Shown here: positions 12,811 to 19,979 of the stretch, piece after piece | Position numbering within the stretch: the stretch's first letter is position 1 | How the letters are laid out: every line of letters starts with the position of its first letter | Assembly: GCA_964638865.1 (NCBI GenBank) | Contig: CAZXBG010000072.1 | Coordinates: 1 to 19,979 of the forward strand | Direction: 5' to 3' | Source of the DNA: UBA7236 sp964638865 | GTDB taxonomy: Bacteria > Bacteroidota > Bacteroidia > Chitinophagales > BACL12 | Length of the DNA: 19,979 nt | Notes under the pieces: generated by a model | Database searches by the model: none | What the model was told of the DNA's origin: nothing | Seen by the model: the letters and a program-made list of their open reading frames with translations, nothing else | Program-made: the position numbers and the translations under genes

Positions 12811-15741
12811 TTATTTTGTCAATACAACTTTGGTATTGTATTCTCTGTCAGAACCATCTGTTGTTACTTTAATAAGGTAAACTCCACCGGCAGCTTCCAG
12901 GTTAATGAATTCCTGAACTACTCCGTTGTTTACAGATGCAGTAGTTGAAAATACAACATCGCCCACCAGATTATAAATATTGATGTAAGCAACTTCTGGT
13001 GCTATATTGCCTATGTTCAGATCAAGGGTAAATCCGCCTGATGTTGGATTCGGATAAACTAAAATTGATTCTTCCATAGTTCCGGCATCTTCACGACAAG
13101 TTTGGATTATTACATAAGAAGTAGATAATTTTGAACATCCTGTAGCGATTAAAGTAGTTATTACTTTGTAACTGCCCGGTGTTGTTGCAAAATAAACATT
13201 ACCGGTAGCTCCCACTAATAAAGTTGGGCCTTTATACCATTGGTAAGTTAAACCTGCTCCGCCATTAGCTTTGAGTTTGATAGATGCATCAAAACAAAGA
13301 TCGTTGGTTGCATCTATATTCGTAATTAAAGAGGAAGGAGATGCAAGTTTTGTAACTGCAATTGCAGCAGATACTTCGGCACAGGAAGGTGCTACCGTAA
13401 TCATAATACTATACATACCAGCAGAAGACGCATTGTAACTAGAACCTGTAGCTCCCGGAATAGGCATTCCGTTGCGATGCCATTGATAAGCATAACTAGG
13501 ATCTGTTGCAGCATTTAATGTTACTGAGCTTCCATTACAGAAAGTAGCTGGTAATGGCGTAGTAATTACAGCACTGATCAGCCCTTCGTCGGTATTACCA
13601 TCGCAATTGTCATCAATAGTGTTACAAATTTCTGTAGCTCCCGGATTAACAGCCGCTGTTTCGTCGTTGCAATCTGTAGCATCAGCAACATATCCAACTG
13701 GTGCACCATCACAAGTAGAAACTGAAGTGCCGGCATCACCATAAGTGTCACCATCACCATCAGCATACCAGGTTGAGAATATCAATCCTTCGTCTATACC
13801 GCCAACACAATTATCATCAATTGCATTACAAACCTCTTCAGCAGCAGGATTTACGGCTCCGTTACTGTCATCACAATCTGTATTATCAGCAACATATCCC
13901 ACAGGGGCATCACATGCTAAAGAAGACATTCCCGGGTCACCGTAAGTATCACCATCAGTATCAGCATACCATAAAGTTGGTATTTCTACCGTTACGGTTA
14001 AAGAGCCACAATCGGTTATTACACCATTACATGGATCTTCTGCTCTTACATAATATGTAGTAGTAGAAGAAGGCGAAACAGAAATTGAACTTCCTGTTCC
14101 TACTAATGTAGTGCCGCAGCCATCGGTGTACCAATTATAGGTAGCAAATGGGTTTAAAATACCATCAATTACAGAAATATCAGTTGACTCGCCCAGGCAA
14201 ATCGTAATATCACCGGAAGTAGTAGGAGTAGTGGAAAGTGGCGTTATTACACCTTCAATAACAAATCGTCCAAGTGTGGTATACATTGCCGGAATTCCAC
14301 CTGTTATACCTGTTGCATAATAGGCATTGCTGCGTGAAGGAAAAGGTTCCGCCTGGGTTCCAACCGGATAATACGCAACAACACTTACTGTTTGAGCAAG
14401 TCCAACATAAACATCAGCATCAGTAAAATTAGGCGGAGTCAAAATGTCGAAAGTAACATAATTAGAAATATCCGCAGGCATAATTGTATAGTCGGCAGAT
14501 TGACCAACTATCACTCCTGCAGCATCTAATACAACTGCATAAACTACATTAAATGCGCTGTTTGCATCACCCATATAAACCCTTACCTGCCTAACATTAC
14601 TGCAGCCATCAATATGATATCTGTTTAATATTAAGCCTTCACCTAAACCATATCCCACACCACCGGTGCTTGCTGAAAGGTCGGCATAATTATACGAGTC
14701 GGAGGTAACATTGTGGCGATAACCTTTTTCATTATTAGATATTGCTGTTTCGCCAAGTATTGGAGTTACAGAAACTATTGCGGTATCAAGTTCAGTTAAG
14801 GTAGCATTCCATCCAAGATCATCCACAGTAGCTGTCAAACCTGCACCTAAAGATACGGGTATAGAGGAACTGTGTCTTACAATTAAAGTTGCCTTTTCTA
14901 AAATAGTAAAGTCAACATTGAAATTTTGGGTAACACCGGAAACATTTTTTACAATTGCTTGTAGAGGCTGCGTGTTTCCAAATAATGCAGCAGTTGTTCC
15001 AAGCGTGTAAAGGTTTTGAACCTGAATAATATCGGTATTAGTTGTTCCAAATCTTGTTTCAGGTCTGAAAGCAGTTAATACCATTGCAGTTCCATTAACG
15101 GTCTGGCTTTGATAAGTAGCCGCACTTCCGGCAACAATAGCATTACATGAAACTGTAGGTGCTCCTATGGGAGTTGCTAATGTTGTTGTTGTTTGATATT
15201 CAAATGCAACATAAACTCCTTCTCCCGCAATAGTTGTAAATACAGATGTTCCTGGTCCTCCAACCGGAAGATCAATATTAATTTGAGCAGCAGTCGCTGG
15301 AATGGTCATTGTTCCATCGTAAATTTTTGTCATACCGGTTGTTGAAAAGGTAGTTCCTTTTGAATAAATAATGTCAGTTGTGCTTTGAACCCAAATTTTA
15401 ACGTTACCGGTAGTTGCAATACTTTGTGTAGTTGGAGCGCCTGCACCCAATGGGTTGTTCCAGGTCCAGCCCACGGATGTTATTGCATTTGCACCAAATC
15501 CGGAAGATGCCATTTCGGAGGGCAGAACGATATACATCGTATTGATAAATAACCTAGTGCCCTGAGGAGCTCGGCCGTTACCGGAGGTTGCGTTATTACT
15601 TGGAACAACACTAACTAATGTTTGTGCAAACAATGAAGTGGACAGCATCAAAGCCACCACAAATGCTGTTGTTCGCATTTTGCCGCCGGAAATTATTGCC
15701 GACAACTTTTTCATGCCATTTTGTGTGAAAATTTTCGTCAT
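12811..15741 (-). CDS. Large T9SS cargo protein with MopE-type metal-binding repeats
   Basis: This 976-residue secreted protein has a signal peptide around residues 22-40 (MRTTAFVVALML, cleavage near LFAQ). Three in-frame ATGs (residues 1, 10 and 22) are possible starts; I keep the longest. Residues ~40-500 are Ser/Thr/Gly-rich beta structure with no domain I can name. Residues ~512-590 look Ig-like (CLGESTDISV). Two MopE-type repeats of ~65 residues follow (about 590-720), each with WYAD.DGDTYGD, then a Cys-containing spacer and CN.IDDNC..G.DEG. These Asp-rich loops fit calcium or other metal binding. Two further Ig-like domains (YQWHRNG and YQWYKG cores) lead to a type A T9SS sorting domain (from ~890; VYPNPTSGG to KVVLTK). 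A surface adhesive or structural role is likely. It has its own promoter and terminator. Confidence 0.87.
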   Translation of the reverse strand: MTKIFTQNGMKKLSAIISGGKMRTTAFVVALMLSTSLFAQTLVSVVPSNNATSGNGRAPQGTRLFINTMYIVLPSEMASSGFGANAITSVGWTWNNPLGAGAPTTQSIATTGNVKIWVQSTTDIIYSKGTTFSTTGMTKIYDGTMTIPATAAQINIDLPVGGPGTSVFTTIAGEGVYVAFEYQTTTTLATPIGAPTVSCNAIVAGSAATYQSQTVNGTAMVLTAFRPETRFGTTNTDIIQVQNLYTLGTTAALFGNTQPLQAIVKNVSGVTQNFNVDFTILEKATLIVRHSSSIPVSLGAGLTATVDDLGWNATLTELDTAIVSVTPILGETAISNNEKGYRHNVTSDSYNYADLSASTGGVGYGLGEGLILNRYHIDGCSNVRQVRVYMGDANSAFNVVYAVVLDAAGVIVGQSADYTIMPADISNYVTFDILTPPNFTDADVYVGLAQTVSVVAYYPVGTQAEPFPSRSNAYYATGITGGIPAMYTTLGRFVIEGVITPLSTTPTTSGDITICLGESTDISVIDGILNPFATYNWYTDGCGTTLVGTGSSISVSPSSTTTYYVRAEDPCNGVITDCGSLTVTVEIPTLWYADTDGDTYGDPGMSSLACDAPVGYVADNTDCDDSNGAVNPAAEEVCNAIDDNCVGGIDEGLIFSTWYADGDGDTYGDAGTSVSTCDGAPVGYVADATDCNDETAAVNPGATEICNTIDDNCDGNTDEGLISAVITTPLPATFCNGSSVTLNAATDPSYAYQWHRNGMPIPGATGSSYNASSAGMYSIMITVAPSCAEVSAAIAVTKLASPSSLITNIDATNDLCFDASIKLKANGGAGLTYQWYKGPTLLVGATGNVYFATTPGSYKVITTLIATGCSKLSTSYVIIQTCREDAGTMEESILVYPNPTSGGFTLDLNIGNIAPEVAYINIYNLVGDVVFSTTASVNNGVVQEFINLEAAGGVYLIKVTTDGSDREYNTKVVLTK

Positions 15742-16095
15742 AATAAATGTGTTTGAGTGTTAGAAAAGAAAAAATTGTTTTCAAAATCCCGACATTTTAA
15801 GGTGAAATAGCGGGGTGACCTTGGTTTAATTGATTTAAACTTATTATCAAATCTAAATAACTAAACACGGTATTTCCAAATTTTGGGCAATATTTTTTTA
15901 TGAAGTAAGTTAGGAAATGCCGTTTTTTCCTCTTTTTGAAGGGGTTTAACGGTAAAAACCACGTGATTTTTTAAATGTTTCTTTCTATCACATTAACATC
16001 AAAAAGAGGTTAAGGATATTAAAATTATTATTAAAGAAAATCCGGAATCCAAAGTTGATTTAAATAATATTTTATTTTATCAGATGATATTAATC
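15742..16095. other. AT-rich divergent intergenic region
   Basis: This 354-bp stretch lies between the MopE-repeat gene (minus) and the small membrane protein gene (plus). It holds the -33/-7 promoter at 15848-15880 for the minus gene, implying a 5' leader of about 100 bases. An 11-bp inverted repeat also occurs (CCTCTTTTTGA at 15929-15939 with its complement at 15999-16009, 59 bp apart). I see no gene and no known RNA here. Confidence 0.6.
15848..15880 (-). promoter_or_regulatory. -33/-7 promoter for the MopE-repeat gene
   Basis: On the minus strand TTTG (15880-15877) is followed after 21 bases by TAGATTTG (15855-15848). Both boxes and the spacing fit the Bacteroidota housekeeping promoter (TTTG, about 19-21 bases, TAnnTTTG). 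Transcription would start near 15843, about 100 bases before the start codon. Confidence 0.65.
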
Positions 16096-16103
16096 TATTT
16101 TTG
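16096..16103 (+). promoter_or_regulatory. -7 element TATTTTTG for small membrane protein gene
   Basis: TATTTTTG fits TAnnTTTG and ends 18 bases before the ATG at 16122, the same box and spacing as before the gene at 1991. It overlaps the TTG at 16101, which therefore is unlikely to be a start codon. No -33 box is evident. Confidence 0.5.
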
Positions 16104-16121
16104 AGATTCAACTTTATTAAA

Positions 16122-16370
16122 ATGGAAATTTCAAATATCCTCGGCACTATTGGAGTTACTTTATTATTACTTGCTTATTTCCTGCACTTGCGGAATGTTA
16201 TTTCTAATACAGGAAAAGTTTATATTTTATTAAATTTTTTTGGTGCAACCATTGCATGTATTTCTTCTGTTTTATTGCAATTTTATCCTTTTGTAGTATT
16301 GGAAGCAATTTGGGCAGTGGTTTCTTTAATACCTTTAATAAAGGTTGCAAATTCAAGATCGGAAATGTAG
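16122..16370 (+). CDS. Small CBU_0592-type membrane protein
   Basis: This 82-residue protein has three hydrophobic segments: LGTIGVTLLLLAYFLHL, a central YILLNFFGATIACISSVLL, and FVVLEAIWAVVSLIPLI. The order and the motifs LLLAYF, LLNFFGA and VLEAIWAVVSL match what I recall of the CBU_0592 family of small bacterial membrane proteins, whose function is unknown. The ATG at 16122 is chosen because a TATTTTTG -7 element overlaps the upstream TTG at 16101, which would otherwise add seven residues. It appears to be a single-gene unit. The 113 bp that follow, up to the stop of the convergent thioredoxin-fold gene, contain nothing I recognise. Confidence 0.8.
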   Translation: MEISNILGTIGVTLLLLAYFLHLRNVISNTGKVYILLNFFGATIACISSVLLQFYPFVVLEAIWAVVSLIPLIKVANSRSEM

Positions 16371-16483
16371 TATTTCACTTGTATGAGTTATCCCTATTCA
16401 CTAAAACTACGGAGAACATACACGTAATGAGTTGGTCAACTTGAAATAATTTGATACAACTCCGGCAGTTGGAAATTAAATAT

Positions 16484-17656
16484 TTACTTTTCACATTGTG
16501 TAAGCACTAAATTCGCCTCACTAACATTCATATTATTGTACAATCCAACGTCTTTAGCTTTTGTTGCATAGTCTTTTGCATTTTGTTTGTCGTTTACCTT
16601 TAAATATAAGTTTGCTGCTGCAAGAAAATTATAATATTCGGGGCGAAGTTCTGCACAGCGCACAGCAAATTTTACAGCCTTTTTCAATGCTTCAGGGTCA
16701 TTCCCGTTTTTGTTAAAAACATCGGATATCCTGCGCAAAATGTTTGCATCATTCCAAACAAATCGTTCAGTTCCGGTTAGCGCAACACGCATATAATTAT
16801 CCCAAAGTTTATTTTTTTCATAAACATTTAGATCGTTGATAAAAATGAGGGAATCTATAATTTGTAAATGCAATTGGTCTGCTGTTTTTCGGTTCTTAAA
16901 ATACACTGTTGTATCATTTGCATTTGCCGGTGATTGTAAATTATAAGCAGCGGTGAGATATATTTTTCTGTCTACTTTTTTTTGGGTAACAATGGCTGCA
17001 TAAGCATCTTTATTTGCGATCATATATTTAAATACTTCGGAACCCATGTCACTTACGCTCATGCTGAAAATTTTCCAGTTGGCTGCCGTTACTTCCGGAT
17101 TTTTATCATGTGCATGGAAATACATATTTGCTACGGATTGCGTTTGTAATCTTCCCCGGGATAAAACCAATAAATAATTATAACACGCAGTAGAATCTTT
17201 CGTATTTTTTTCAAATGCAGTTTTCACTGTCGGGATCTGATTTTTTGAAGCTAATGCCAATCTCCCCTGATTAATAAATTCCTCTGCCTTAAATTCACCC
17301 ACATATTGATATAACAATTCGCCATTGCTATTTAAAATAATAAAAGTGGGGAAGGAGGTGATATAAAATCGTTTTAAATATGCCTTTGCTTTGTCAGGAT
17401 CCTGCAAATCTTCCTTTATACAGAGGTAAGTTTTATTGTAAAAGTTAGCGAGAGCAGTATCAACAAAAACCTCGTTCAGCATTTTCTCACAATGTCCGCA
17501 GGTTGCCTGGTAGGCCATAAATAATACAGGTTTATTTTCAAAAGCAGAGGTTTTAACAGCTTCTTCGAGTGTCAGCGGCCTGAAATTGATGCTTTGGGCA
17601 GGCAGATTATTATGACAAAAGGTAAGCGCGAACAGGATTACTGTGATATATTTCAT
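16484..17656 (-). CDS. Secreted thioredoxin-fold protein
   Basis: This 390-residue protein (from the ATG at 17656) has a signal peptide (MKYITVILFALTF, cleavage near LPAQ, residue 21). A thioredoxin-like domain at about 25-150 carries the redox motif CGHC at residues 53-56 (QATCGHCEKM) and the cis-Pro loop in SFPTFIILNSNGEL. The remaining ~240 residues are helical and include a TPR-like segment near the end (ALKKAVKFAVRCAELRPEYYNFLAAANLY, quoted here only as ALKKAVKFA and LRPEYYNFLAAANLY). It probably acts as a periplasmic thiol oxidoreductase or chaperone-like protein; the partner is unknown. A longer reading with 27 more residues (to 17737) is rejected because it runs through the promoter and lacks signal-peptide form. 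It is divergent from scpB. Confidence 0.85.
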   Translation of the reverse strand: MKYITVILFALTFCHNNLPAQSINFRPLTLEEAVKTSAFENKPVLFMAYQATCGHCEKMLNEVFVDTALANFYNKTYLCIKEDLQDPDKAKAYLKRFYITSFPTFIILNSNGELLYQYVGEFKAEEFINQGRLALASKNQIPTVKTAFEKNTKDSTACYNYLLVLSRGRLQTQSVANMYFHAHDKNPEVTAANWKIFSMSVSDMGSEVFKYMIANKDAYAAIVTQKKVDRKIYLTAAYNLQSPANANDTTVYFKNRKTADQLHLQIIDSLIFINDLNVYEKNKLWDNYMRVALTGTERFVWNDANILRRISDVFNKNGNDPEALKKAVKFAVRCAELRPEYYNFLAAANLYLKVNDKQNAKDYATKAKDVGLYNNMNVSEANLVLTQCEK

Positions 17657-17661
17657 CGATT

Positions 17662-17669
17662 CAAAGTTA
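17662..17669 (-). promoter_or_regulatory. -7 element TAACTTTG, thioredoxin-fold gene
   Basis: On the minus strand TAACTTTG is followed by only five bases before the ATG at 17656. It fits TAnnTTTG. If used, transcription starts at or next to the start codon, giving a leaderless or nearly leaderless mRNA. No -33 box is seen at the usual distance. Confidence 0.45.
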
Positions 17670-17742
17670 TGCATTTGATATAAAAGCAGCCTGAAATACA
17701 CAAAAATCTCTCCAAAACACCTCTTCAAACAGCACAATTGTT

Positions 17743-17750
17743 TAGCTTTG
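17743..17750 (+). promoter_or_regulatory. -7 element TAGCTTTG, scpB
   Basis: TAGCTTTG fits TAnnTTTG and ends seven bases before the ATG at 17758. A start at or near the ATG is implied. A consensus -33 box is lacking. Confidence 0.45.
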
Positions 17751-17757
17751 CGCCGTG

Positions 17758-18567
17758 ATGAATGAATTGCATAAACTTTTAGAAGCCCTTATTTTCAGCT
17801 CTGAACAGCCAATTACTGCTGCTGAATTACAAACTATTCTTTTTACCTACTCGGGTGAAGAGGTGAGTCTGGAAGCAATTCAAGAGCACGTAGATGCCCT
17901 GCAAACTAAATATGAAAGCGACGATTTTGTATTCGAGATCGTTAAAACAGGTGGTGGATACCAGTTTTTGTCAAAACCATATTATCACAAACCTATCACC
18001 ACTTTATTACAGCACAGAGCCAAAAGAAAATTATCTGTAGCTGCTTTAGAGTGTCTATCTATGATCGCCTATTCTCAACCTATTACAAAAATTGAAATAG
18101 AACAGATCCGTGGTGTAAACTGCGATCATACCATTCAAAAACTGATGGAACGCGATCTTATTAAGATAATTGGAAGGAGCGATACTGCAGGAAGACCATT
18201 ATTATATGGAACAACGCAGTATTTTATGGACTATTTCGGTATCAACGGATTGGAAGAATTGCCGCGGTTAAAAGAATTTGAGCAAAAGGATATGAGCATA
18301 GGTGCTCCTTCTGAGATTATGGAAACCATGAGTGAAGAGGATGCCTATAATCAGGTGACATTAAATAATGATCGCCGTATGGAAACGGAAACAGAAACCG
18401 TTTTGGAAGATAACAATCAGGAAGATGTCCTGACTAACGAGCGTCGCGACGATGCCCAACAAGATAATTATGAAGAGAACGAACAACAGGAAACCGAGAC
18501 CGAACAGGGACTCGGGCAAGCCGACGAAGAGAACCAGCCAGACAACGAACAGCCGGAAGAGAACTGA
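17758..18567 (+). CDS. scpB: Segregation and condensation protein ScpB
   Basis: ScpB dimerises and, with ScpA, binds SMC to form the bacterial condensin that compacts and segregates chromosomes. The first ~185 residues are the two winged-helix domains: LHKLLEALIFSSEQPIT at the start, ALECLSMIAYSQPITK in the middle and GRSDTAGRPLLYGTT with YFGINGLEELP at the end of the fold. All are family hallmarks. The last ~80 residues are a disordered Glu/Asp/Gln/Asn-rich tail beyond the usual core length. I chose ATG 17758 over the GTG one codon earlier because TAGCTTTG lies just upstream. The 3' end overlaps the following pseudouridine synthase gene by 98-116 bases in another frame. scpA is not in the window. 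Confidence 0.94.
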   Translation: MNELHKLLEALIFSSEQPITAAELQTILFTYSGEEVSLEAIQEHVDALQTKYESDDFVFEIVKTGGGYQFLSKPYYHKPITTLLQHRAKRKLSVAALECLSMIAYSQPITKIEIEQIRGVNCDHTIQKLMERDLIKIIGRSDTAGRPLLYGTTQYFMDYFGINGLEELPRLKEFEQKDMSIGAPSEIMETMSEEDAYNQVTLNNDRRMETETETVLEDNNQEDVLTNERRDDAQQDNYEENEQQETETEQGLGQADEENQPDNEQPEEN

Positions 18568-19894
18568 AGAGTCTCCCCGCACTACAACTGATCGAAAAAG
18601 ACCCGAAAGCAAGGCCGATTTAACCAAAAAGGATGCTGCATCTAAAAGCAACCCCAACCGCAAACAAGAGCGTTTGGAAAGGGCTAAAAAATATTCCAAA
18701 AAACCGGACGAAAACGGTGTGCGCCATACTCCTTCTTTGAGAGGAAAAAATACAGATTCCCGAAAAGAAGAATCGCAGGAAGTTAAAAAACCACTCGATA
18801 AAAAACCTTTCCACAGCAAATTTTCTGAACCACAAAAATATGGTGTTAGCAAAGAAACTTTTCTAAAAGCTAAAAGGGAAGAGATTAAAAAAATTTACGG
18901 TGACAAATCGGAACGGTATCCAAAAAAAACATTTAAAGAAAATAGAAATCATTCGAAAGATACCGACAGAAAAAGATTTTCAACAAGAAATGAAGATAAA
19001 GAAAATAGATTCGGTCGCGATAAAAATATTTCAGAACCTAAACGCGAAGAAAAGGAAAGCGGAAAAACAAAATTTGTAAAAAATCTGCAAAAATTCAGCG
19101 AAAAAAGAAAGGTAAATAAAAGAGTAGGGCTTGTAAAAAATCCATCAACATTAAATCTTTCTAAACCTACACCACTATCTGACGACGGAACACGATTAAA
19201 TAAATATCTCGCAAATTCAGGTGTTGCGGCACGCAGAAAATGCGACGAAATAATTGAAAAGGGAGAGGTTACCGTGAATGGAAAAGTAGTGCGCGAAATG
19301 GGTTATAAAGTAAAACCAGGCGATGCTGTAAAGTATAAAAACAAACCTGTAAAACCAGTTAATTACGTTTATATTTTGTTGAATAAACCGAAAGATTATT
19401 TAACAACTGTGGAAGACGATAAAGGTAGAAATACCGTAATGGAATTAATTTCCAATGCAACTACCGAACGTGTTTTTCCTGTTGGAAGATTGGATAGAAA
19501 CACAACGGGATTATTATTATTGACCAACGATGGCGACCTCGCACAAAAATTAGCACACCCGAGTTTTGGTGCAAAAAAGATATATGAAGTGGAAGTAGAT
19601 AAAGCTGTTACACAAGCCGATATGCAAAGAATTTCTGACGGCGTAATGCTCGATGATGGTTTGGCAATTGTGGATGGCATAGATTACGCGCATCACACGC
19701 AAAGAAATATTCTCGGTATCTCCTTGCATATTGGAAAAAACAGAATTGTTCGACGCATATTTGAATCACTGGGATATAAAGTGGAGCGCCTCGATAGAAC
19801 ACTTTATGCCGGACTTACTAAACGCGATCTGCCGCGGGGAAGATGGAGATATTTGACCGAGCGCGAGATTATTAAGTTGAAGTATTTGAAATAG
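18452..19894 (+). CDS. RluB/RsuA-family rRNA pseudouridine synthase with long basic N-terminus
   Basis: This 480-residue enzyme should isomerise a uridine in ribosomal RNA (RluB-like, probably 23S, though RsuA, RluE or RluF specificity cannot be excluded). Residues 1-~240 are a disordered Lys/Arg-rich extension absent from E. coli RluB. An S4 RNA-binding domain follows (about 246-300; TRLNKYLANSGVAARRKCDEI). The catalytic domain has GRLDRNTTGLLLLTNDGD, with the catalytic Asp in GRLD, and the late motif GKNRIVRRIFESLGY. The start is either ATG 18452 or ATG 18470; both lie inside scpB, and no later ATG precedes the S4 domain, so overlap and coupled translation with scpB are likely. The TAG stop merges directly into a GGGTATC heptamer array. 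Confidence 0.92.
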   Translation: MPNKIIMKRTNNRKPRPNRDSGKPTKRTSQTTNSRKRTEESPRTTTDRKRPESKADLTKKDAASKSNPNRKQERLERAKKYSKKPDENGVRHTPSLRGKNTDSRKEESQEVKKPLDKKPFHSKFSEPQKYGVSKETFLKAKREEIKKIYGDKSERYPKKTFKENRNHSKDTDRKRFSTRNEDKENRFGRDKNISEPKREEKESGKTKFVKNLQKFSEKRKVNKRVGLVKNPSTLNLSKPTPLSDDGTRLNKYLANSGVAARRKCDEIIEKGEVTVNGKVVREMGYKVKPGDAVKYKNKPVKPVNYVYILLNKPKDYLTTVEDDKGRNTVMELISNATTERVFPVGRLDRNTTGLLLLTNDGDLAQKLAHPSFGAKKIYEVEVDKAVTQADMQRISDGVMLDDGLAIVDGIDYAHHTQRNILGISLHIGKNRIVRRIFESLGYKVERLDRTLYAGLTKRDLPRGRWRYLTEREIIKLKYLK

Positions 19895-19979
19895 GGTATC
19901 GGGTATCGGGACAAGAAACAAGGGAAAACAAAGGGTGGGATTTGGTTAAATTTCGGATGCAAAAAGGGGAACGCGGATG
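19894..19979 (+). repeat. GGGNNNN heptamer array and repeat block at window end
   Basis: Heptamers run in exact phase from the last base of the stop codon: GGGTATC twice, GGGACAA, GAAACAA, GGGAAAA. After these comes a block (GGGTGGGATTTGG, AAATTTCGGATG, AAAAAGG) that is collinear with the start of the repeat after atpG (9651-9690) and of copy 2 (10065-10106). It is truncated by the window end. Confidence 0.9.

Noticed and set aside
13745..14060. Plus-strand frames antisense to the MopE-repeat region
   Set aside because: They are biased composition shadows of the Asp- and Cys-rich coding strand, with no start signals.
15929..16009. 11-bp inverted repeat in the 15742-16095 spacer as operator or RNA stem
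   Set aside because: The arms are polypurine/polypyrimidine, 59 bp apart and do not flank the promoter. Chance in AT-rich DNA is a sufficient explanation.
15960..16105. Possible short coding relic upstream of the small membrane protein gene
   Set aside because: An open frame of about 45 codons exists, but it has no suitable start codon and ends inside the promoter region. Composition is that of AT-rich non-coding DNA.
16101..16121. TTG start adding seven residues to the small membrane protein
   Set aside because: The TTG is part of the TATTTTTG promoter box, and the ATG at 16122 matches the family N-terminus better.
17657..17737. 27-residue N-terminal extension of the thioredoxin-fold protein
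   Set aside because: It overlaps the TAACTTTG promoter box and would bury the signal peptide behind a Cys-rich stretch without signal-peptide form.
18361..18852. Minus-strand 163-residue hydrophobic frame opposite scpB/pseudouridine synthase
   Set aside because: It is the antisense of purine-rich charged codons, which always yields Phe/Leu/Ser-rich frames. The sense strand has two well-supported genes.

Overview
The window comes from a member of the phylum Bacteroidota. Two large secreted proteins end in type IX secretion (T9SS) sorting domains. Several genes have a TAnnTTTG -7 element, the Bacteroidota promoter signature, just upstream, and starts lack Shine-Dalgarno sequences. The ATP synthase genes form a BEFHAG cluster without atpD and atpC, a split usual for this phylum. 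A run of exactly 100 N marks this as a scaffolded, possibly metagenomic, assembly. I cannot place it below phylum.

Left part (1-4105): a YgjP-type zinc metallopeptidase (minus), a secreted coiled-coil protein of unknown function (minus), an outer-membrane DUF5723-type barrel (plus), and a VanX-like D-Ala-D-Ala dipeptidase lipoprotein (minus). The last two genes converge with no base between their stop codons.

Centre (4144-9623): a cluster of palindromic repeats leads into the ATP synthase operon atpB-atpE-atpF-atpH-atpA-atpG. It encodes Fo subunits a, c and b and F1 subunits delta, alpha and gamma. F1 beta and epsilon must be encoded elsewhere. A strong hairpin follows atpE, and AT-rich repeat spacers separate atpE/atpF and atpH/atpA.

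Repeat region (9624-10412): a tandem duplication of a roughly 410-bp non-coding unit, with the assembly gap inside the second copy.

Right-centre (10413-15741): two minus-strand T9SS cargo proteins separated by a good rho-independent terminator. One carries PKD-like and Cys-rich regions; the other carries two MopE-type metal-binding repeats and Ig-like domains.

Right end (15742-19979): a small CBU_0592-type membrane protein, a secreted thioredoxin-fold protein, and divergently from it scpB (chromosome condensation) overlapping an RluB/RsuA-type rRNA pseudouridine synthase gene.

The least ordinary aspect is the non-coding DNA. Degenerate 7-bp-period arrays (GGGNNNN type, ending in pure TAATGAG at the left edge) lie directly after stop codons of at least three genes, always in the sense orientation. 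There is also a canonical G-quadruplex motif before the barrel gene, nested palindromes before atpB, and shared AT-rich inverted repeats inside the atp operon. I found no tRNA, rRNA, CRISPR array or transposase.
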